DNA of 14,755 nucleotides from DAOTYH01 sp034435015 (GTDB lineage Bacteria > Chloroflexota > Anaerolineae > Aggregatilineales > UBA3940), in assembly GCA_034435015.1 (NCBI GenBank), contig DAOTYH010000074.1:1-14755 (forward strand), written 5' to 3'. Each line of letters starts with the position of its first letter. Within the stretch, counting starts at the first letter, position 1. The notes under the pieces are model-generated. The model was not told the origin of the DNA and did not search any database. It saw nothing but the letters and a program-made list of their open reading frames with translations. Below are positions 14,391-14,755 of this stretch, one piece after another. The translations under genes and the position numbers were made by a program.

Positions 14391-14406
14391 CACCCTACGA
14401 CTACGA

Positions 14407-14755
14407 CTAAATGATATGATCCTTCGATTGAACCAAGAGATGAGGGGGCAAGTATTCCCTTCGCACCCGGAAAACCTTTTCTCCCTGACGATACTCATAT
14501 CCGAATCCGCGGGTAGCGTGAGAGAAAGCCTCACTGCATCCCGGCCTGAGCCGATCATGCAGCTCAATCGCAATAAGCCCTACCCGGCTGATCCACTGCG
14601 GAGTCTGCTCAAATACCTCTCGCTCAGAACCCTCTATATCCATCTTCAGAATATCCACATAATTGATCCCATACTCTGCCATGATCCTGTCAACCGTCAA
14701 CGCTGGTACTTTGTCCAGAATCTGTGCCGGCTGAGACATTTCCCGATCTAACGGA
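14407..14755 (-). CDS. FkbM family methyltransferase, C-terminal part (cut by right edge)
   Basis: The frame is open from the right edge to a TAG at 14407-14409, giving the last 115 residues. VDILKMDIEGSEREVF is the hallmark of FkbM-type S-adenosylmethionine-dependent methyltransferases (acidic motif followed by the GxE segment), and VGLIAIELHDR is the following strand. The upstream segment VPALTVDRIMAEYGI matches the spacing in the family. The frame continues past Met at 14739 (codons for PLDRE precede it) without a stop, so that Met is internal and the nucleotide-binding half lies outside the window. Such proteins often methylate sugars or lipids; the substrate here is unknown. Confidence 0.85.
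   Translation of the reverse strand, partial: PLDREMSQPAQILDKVPALTVDRIMAEYGINYVDILKMDIEGSEREVFEQTPQWISRVGLIAIELHDRLRPGCSEAFSHATRGFGYEYRQGEKVFRVRREYLPPHLLVQSKDHII

Larger units (their letters stand above)
13973..14406. other. Intergenic region with repeat array, palindrome and dgt promoter
   Basis: About 430 bases between the FkbM-type gene and dgt contain no credible gene. An open frame at 14013-14264 on the minus strand is only the repeats read as protein (FNN/FQQ runs). From left to right the region holds the dgt promoter (14007-14035), about 80 plain bases, the 13-copy repeat array (14119-14390), a 13-bp perfect inverted repeat inside the array (14304-14350), and a short CTACGA direct repeat overlapping the FkbM stop codon. 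Confidence 0.75.

Noticed and set aside
14416..14751. Plus-strand 111-codon frame opposite the FkbM-type gene
   Set aside because: It is the antisense shadow of a frame carrying the clear motif VDILKMDIEGSE.

Overview
The window reads as a chromosomal segment of a moderately GC-rich bacterium, most likely a member of the Chloroflexota. The hints are the N-terminal zinc ribbon on topoisomerase I (DUF5679-like), the S / fused double-ATPase / T gene order of the ECF transporter, and a GT-C membrane glycosyltransferase of a type common in that phylum. This placement is an inference from protein style, not from a marker gene. No mobile element, phage gene, tRNA, rRNA or CRISPR array is visible.

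Layout. (1) 1-839: a mostly non-coding, AT-richer stretch. It may hold the last codons of a gene at the left edge, and it contains several strong stem-loops (273-324, 337-368, 615-661). (2) 840-2246, plus strand: dnaA, ending in a hairpin terminator shared with the convergent small sulfite-oxidase-like molybdoenzyme (2332-2946, minus). (3) 3166-8077, plus strand: an ECF vitamin-type importer (S component, fused double ATPase, EcfT), a 65-residue two-helix membrane protein and a GT-C type glycosyltransferase, probably one transcription unit closed by a hairpin at 8078-8105. (4) 13972-8132, minus strand: dGTPase (dgt), dprA, manC (mannose-1-phosphate guanylyltransferase) and topA, tightly spaced, with a good sigma70-type promoter just upstream of dgt. 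(5) 13973-14406: an intergenic region holding 13 copies of an 8-bp core TGTTGAAA / TTTCAACA, helically phased, plus a large palindrome. (6) The C-terminal part of an FkbM-type methyltransferase runs off the right edge.

The most interesting feature is the repeat array. The 9-mer TTTTCAACA differs by one base from the TTTTCCACA type of DnaA box and by two from E. coli TTATCCACA. Spacing is almost always 11 or 21 bp, and a 22-bp unit recurs exactly three times with a 32-bp period. The DnaA encoded in the same window has an altered recognition helix: GGRNHSTV instead of the usual GGRDHTTV, so Asn stands where E. coli has base-contacting Asp433. I see no DnaA-box-like cluster next to dnaA itself. 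The array could therefore be a displaced replication origin or a DnaA-binding control region for the dgt-dprA-manC-topA unit, using a diverged box matched by a diverged DnaA. This is a hypothesis to test.

A second notable point is the fused ECF ATPase. Its first half lacks the H-loop histidine and its second half lacks the LSGGQ signature. Both defects fall on the same composite ATP site, leaving one canonical and one degenerate site.
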